Positions 5,705 through 7,206 of a DNA stretch of 7,206 nt are shown here, piece after piece. The notes under the pieces were generated by a model, which saw nothing but the letters and a program-made list of their open reading frames with translations, searched no databases and was not told the origin of the DNA. The translations under genes and the position numbers were made by a program. Source of the DNA: Marinospirillum sp. (lineage in GTDB: Bacteria > Pseudomonadota > Gammaproteobacteria > Pseudomonadales > Halomonadaceae); contig SKIX01000126.1 of assembly GCA_007116195.1 (NCBI GenBank), positions 1 to 7,206 of the forward strand, written 5' to 3'. Each line of letters opens with the position of its first letter. Position 1 is the first letter of the stretch.

Positions 5705-6550
5705 ATGACTTTATCAGCAGCTCACTGCGACTATCACCTGCATTCCACTGCATCAGACGGAGGCTTATCGCCGAGGGATCTGGTCTCGTTAGCGGCAACC
5801 CAAGGGGTGCAGGAACTGGCATTAACTGACCATGATACCTTTGCTGGTTTGCCTGAGGCTAGACTAGCGGCTCATGAATTAGGCCTGCATTTAATTGAAG
5901 GGATGGAATTCTCCTGTAACTGGAAAGGGATGACGATTCACTTGGTCGCGCTCTGGCCTCAGGGGTTAACGGCAGCAGCTGAAGCCCTTGCCAGCCGACA
6001 AGAGCAAAACCGCTGGTTAAGGGCTGAAAAGATTCTTGAACGCCTGGCTAAAGCTAATTTGCCGTTACAGCTAACAGAGGTGGTTGCCTTTTCGGGAGGG
6101 CGTGTTCCTGGGCGCCCTCATTTTGCGCAAGCCTTGATTGCCAAAGGTTGGGTTAAGGATCAAAGTCAGGCGTTTCGCAAGCTGCTAGGTGCAGGTAAAC
6201 TGGGAGATGTTAAAAACCTTTGGCCAGAACTAGACGAGGCATTAGTACAACTGCGAGCTGCCGGTGCTTTTTGCTGCTTGGCACACCCTTTGCGTTATAA
6301 GCTGACTCGCAGTAAACGCGTTCGCTTAATTAATGCCTTTGCTGCTGCAGGTGGGCAGGGGATTGAAGTCGTCAGTGGTCGCCAGGATGTAGCACAAACA
6401 GCCAGCCTGTTGAAACTAGCCGCTGAATTGAACCTGCAATTAAGCTGGGGCAGTGATTTTCACTCACCCGGACCTGCCTGCCCCGCACCAGGTGCTTTTG
6501 CCCAATTACCGTCTCAGTGTCAGCCTCTGAGTCAACTCTTTCAAGCTTAG
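5705..6550 (+). CDS. rnm: PHP-domain phosphoesterase/5'-3' exoribonuclease (RNase AM, YciV/TrpH family)
   Basis: PHP-superfamily metal-dependent phosphoesterase of 281 aa. The E. coli orthologue (YciV, now Rnm) is a 5'-3' exonuclease that trims 5' ends of rRNAs, and the family also hydrolyses 3',5'-nucleotide bisphosphates. The metal-binding set is complete: HLH at 11-13 with Asp18, TDHD at 41-44, Glu65 and Glu68 in IEGMEFS, His79, the RPHF block at 137-140, AHP at 193-195 and GSDFH at 249-253. The start is forced: an in-frame TAA lies at 5696-5698, and ATG 5705 is the only start codon between it and the catalytic His11. No Shine-Dalgarno precedes it. yciO follows after 16 bp, as in E. coli, so the two are probably co-transcribed. 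The substrate in this organism is inferred from orthology. Confidence 0.9.
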   Translation: MTLSAAHCDYHLHSTASDGGLSPRDLVSLAATQGVQELALTDHDTFAGLPEARLAAHELGLHLIEGMEFSCNWKGMTIHLVALWPQGLTAAAEALASRQEQNRWLRAEKILERLAKANLPLQLTEVVAFSGGRVPGRPHFAQALIAKGWVKDQSQAFRKLLGAGKLGDVKNLWPELDEALVQLRAAGAFCCLAHPLRYKLTRSKRVRLINAFAAAGGQGIEVVSGRQDVAQTASLLKLAAELNLQLSWGSDFHSPGPACPAPGAFAQLPSQCQPLSQLFQA

Positions 6551-6566
6551 TAATGGAGCTGCATGT

Positions 6567-7190
6567 ATGAGCCAATATTTTGAGATTCACCCAGAAAACC
6601 CCCAGCAGCGTTTGATTAAGCAGGCGGTTGAAATTTTACGTTCAGGCGGAGTGGTCGCCTATCCAACAGACTCTGCCTACGCTTTAGGTTGCTGTTTGGG
6701 GGAGAAAAAGGCGGTAGAGCGTATTAAACGTTTGCGTCAACTCGATGATAAACACAACTTCACCTTGGTTTGTGCTGATCTATCTGAGCTTTCAACCTAT
6801 GCCAAGGTAGATAATACGGTCTTCCGGATGCTGAAGAACACCACGCCCGGCCCCTATACCTTTATTTTGAATGCCACCACTGAAGTGCCCCGCTTGCTGT
6901 TGCATCCCAAGCGTCGTGCCATAGGTTTGCGCGTGCCAGATCATGAAATCACACGTGAGCTGCTGCGTGAACTGGGTGCGCCTTTAATGAGTGTGACGTT
7001 GATTTTGCCTGATGAAGAACTGCCTATGCATGAAGCAGAAACTATTCGAGATCGCATAGGTAAGCTGGTTGACCTGGTGATTGACGGGGGGGCTTGCTCT
7101 ATAGACCCAACCACGGTGGTCGACCTGCGTACTGGTGTGCCAGAAATCACTCGTGAAGGCCGTGGCGACTTAACGCCTTTTCAGGGCTAA
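6567..7190 (+). CDS. yciO: YciO, TsaC/Sua5/YrdC-family protein
   Basis: Protein of 207 aa (E. coli YciO 206) from the fold family of threonylcarbamoyl-AMP synthases, which supply the first step of t6A tRNA modification. It is the YciO paralogue rather than TsaC: it opens MSQYFEIHPENPQQRLIKQA, nearly identical to E. coli YciO, and has YPTDSAYALGC at 32-42, KRLRQLDDKHNFTLVC at 54-69, DLSELSTY at 71-78, TPGPYTFIL at 93-101 and PTTVVDL near the C-terminus. YciO's cellular function is not settled, and a separate tsaC is expected elsewhere in the genome. The start at 6567 has GGAG at 6555-6558, eight bases upstream. An out-of-frame ATG at 6563 is ignored. It sits 16 bp after the PHP gene, probably in one operon. 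No terminator is visible in the 16 bases left, so the operon may continue. Confidence 0.94.
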   Translation: MSQYFEIHPENPQQRLIKQAVEILRSGGVVAYPTDSAYALGCCLGEKKAVERIKRLRQLDDKHNFTLVCADLSELSTYAKVDNTVFRMLKNTTPGPYTFILNATTEVPRLLLHPKRRAIGLRVPDHEITRELLRELGAPLMSVTLILPDEELPMHEAETIRDRIGKLVDLVIDGGACSIDPTTVVDLRTGVPEITREGRGDLTPFQG

Positions 7191-7206
7191 GCAAGCGTGA
7201 ACCAGC

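Noticed and set aside
7197..7206. GTG at 7197 as the start of a further gene after yciO
   Set aside because: Only three codons are visible and there is no clear ribosome binding site, so it cannot be supported.

Overview
The window looks like ordinary core chromosome of a gammaproteobacterium. The protein sequences resemble Pseudomonas and E. coli orthologues, and the Pseudomonas/Oceanospirillales side fits best, but no marker here settles the genus. I see no phage, transposon, CRISPR array, tRNA or rRNA. Every large open frame but one belongs to a well-known family.

Layout. At 1-470 (minus strand) lies the N-terminal third of glnA, glutamine synthetase, cut by the window edge. At 471-857 is a divergent control region. 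It holds a textbook sigma-54 -24/-12 promoter for glnA, two NtrC-type palindromes about 30 bp apart, a probable sigma-70 -10 element for the rightward gene, and a possible 22-codon leader ORF whose stop overlaps the next start. At 858-2669 is typA/bipA (ribosome-associated GTPase), ending in a strong intrinsic terminator (2690-2714). At 2776-3339 is an unrecognised protein with a single N-terminal membrane anchor. At 3336-5644 on the minus strand is a coupled pair, a yciI-like gene followed by mnmC. It converges on the unknown gene so tightly that the two stop codons overlap. At 5705-7190 on the plus strand are a PHP-domain gene (rnm/yciV, RNase AM type) and yciO, 16 bp apart and probably one operon.

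The divergent glnA/typA arrangement and the yciV-yciO pair are both also found in E. coli. Apart from glnA, most named genes concern translation: TypA acts on the ribosome, MnmC finishes a wobble-uridine modification of tRNA, Rnm orthologues trim rRNA 5' ends, and YciO belongs to the TsaC/Sua5 fold family. The glnA control region indicates nitrogen control by NtrBC.

The points most worth a second look are regulatory: the leader ORF plus start-masking hairpin before typA, the apparently leaderless start of the PHP gene, and the clear sigma-54/NtrC architecture of glnA. I found no convincing new multi-gene system.
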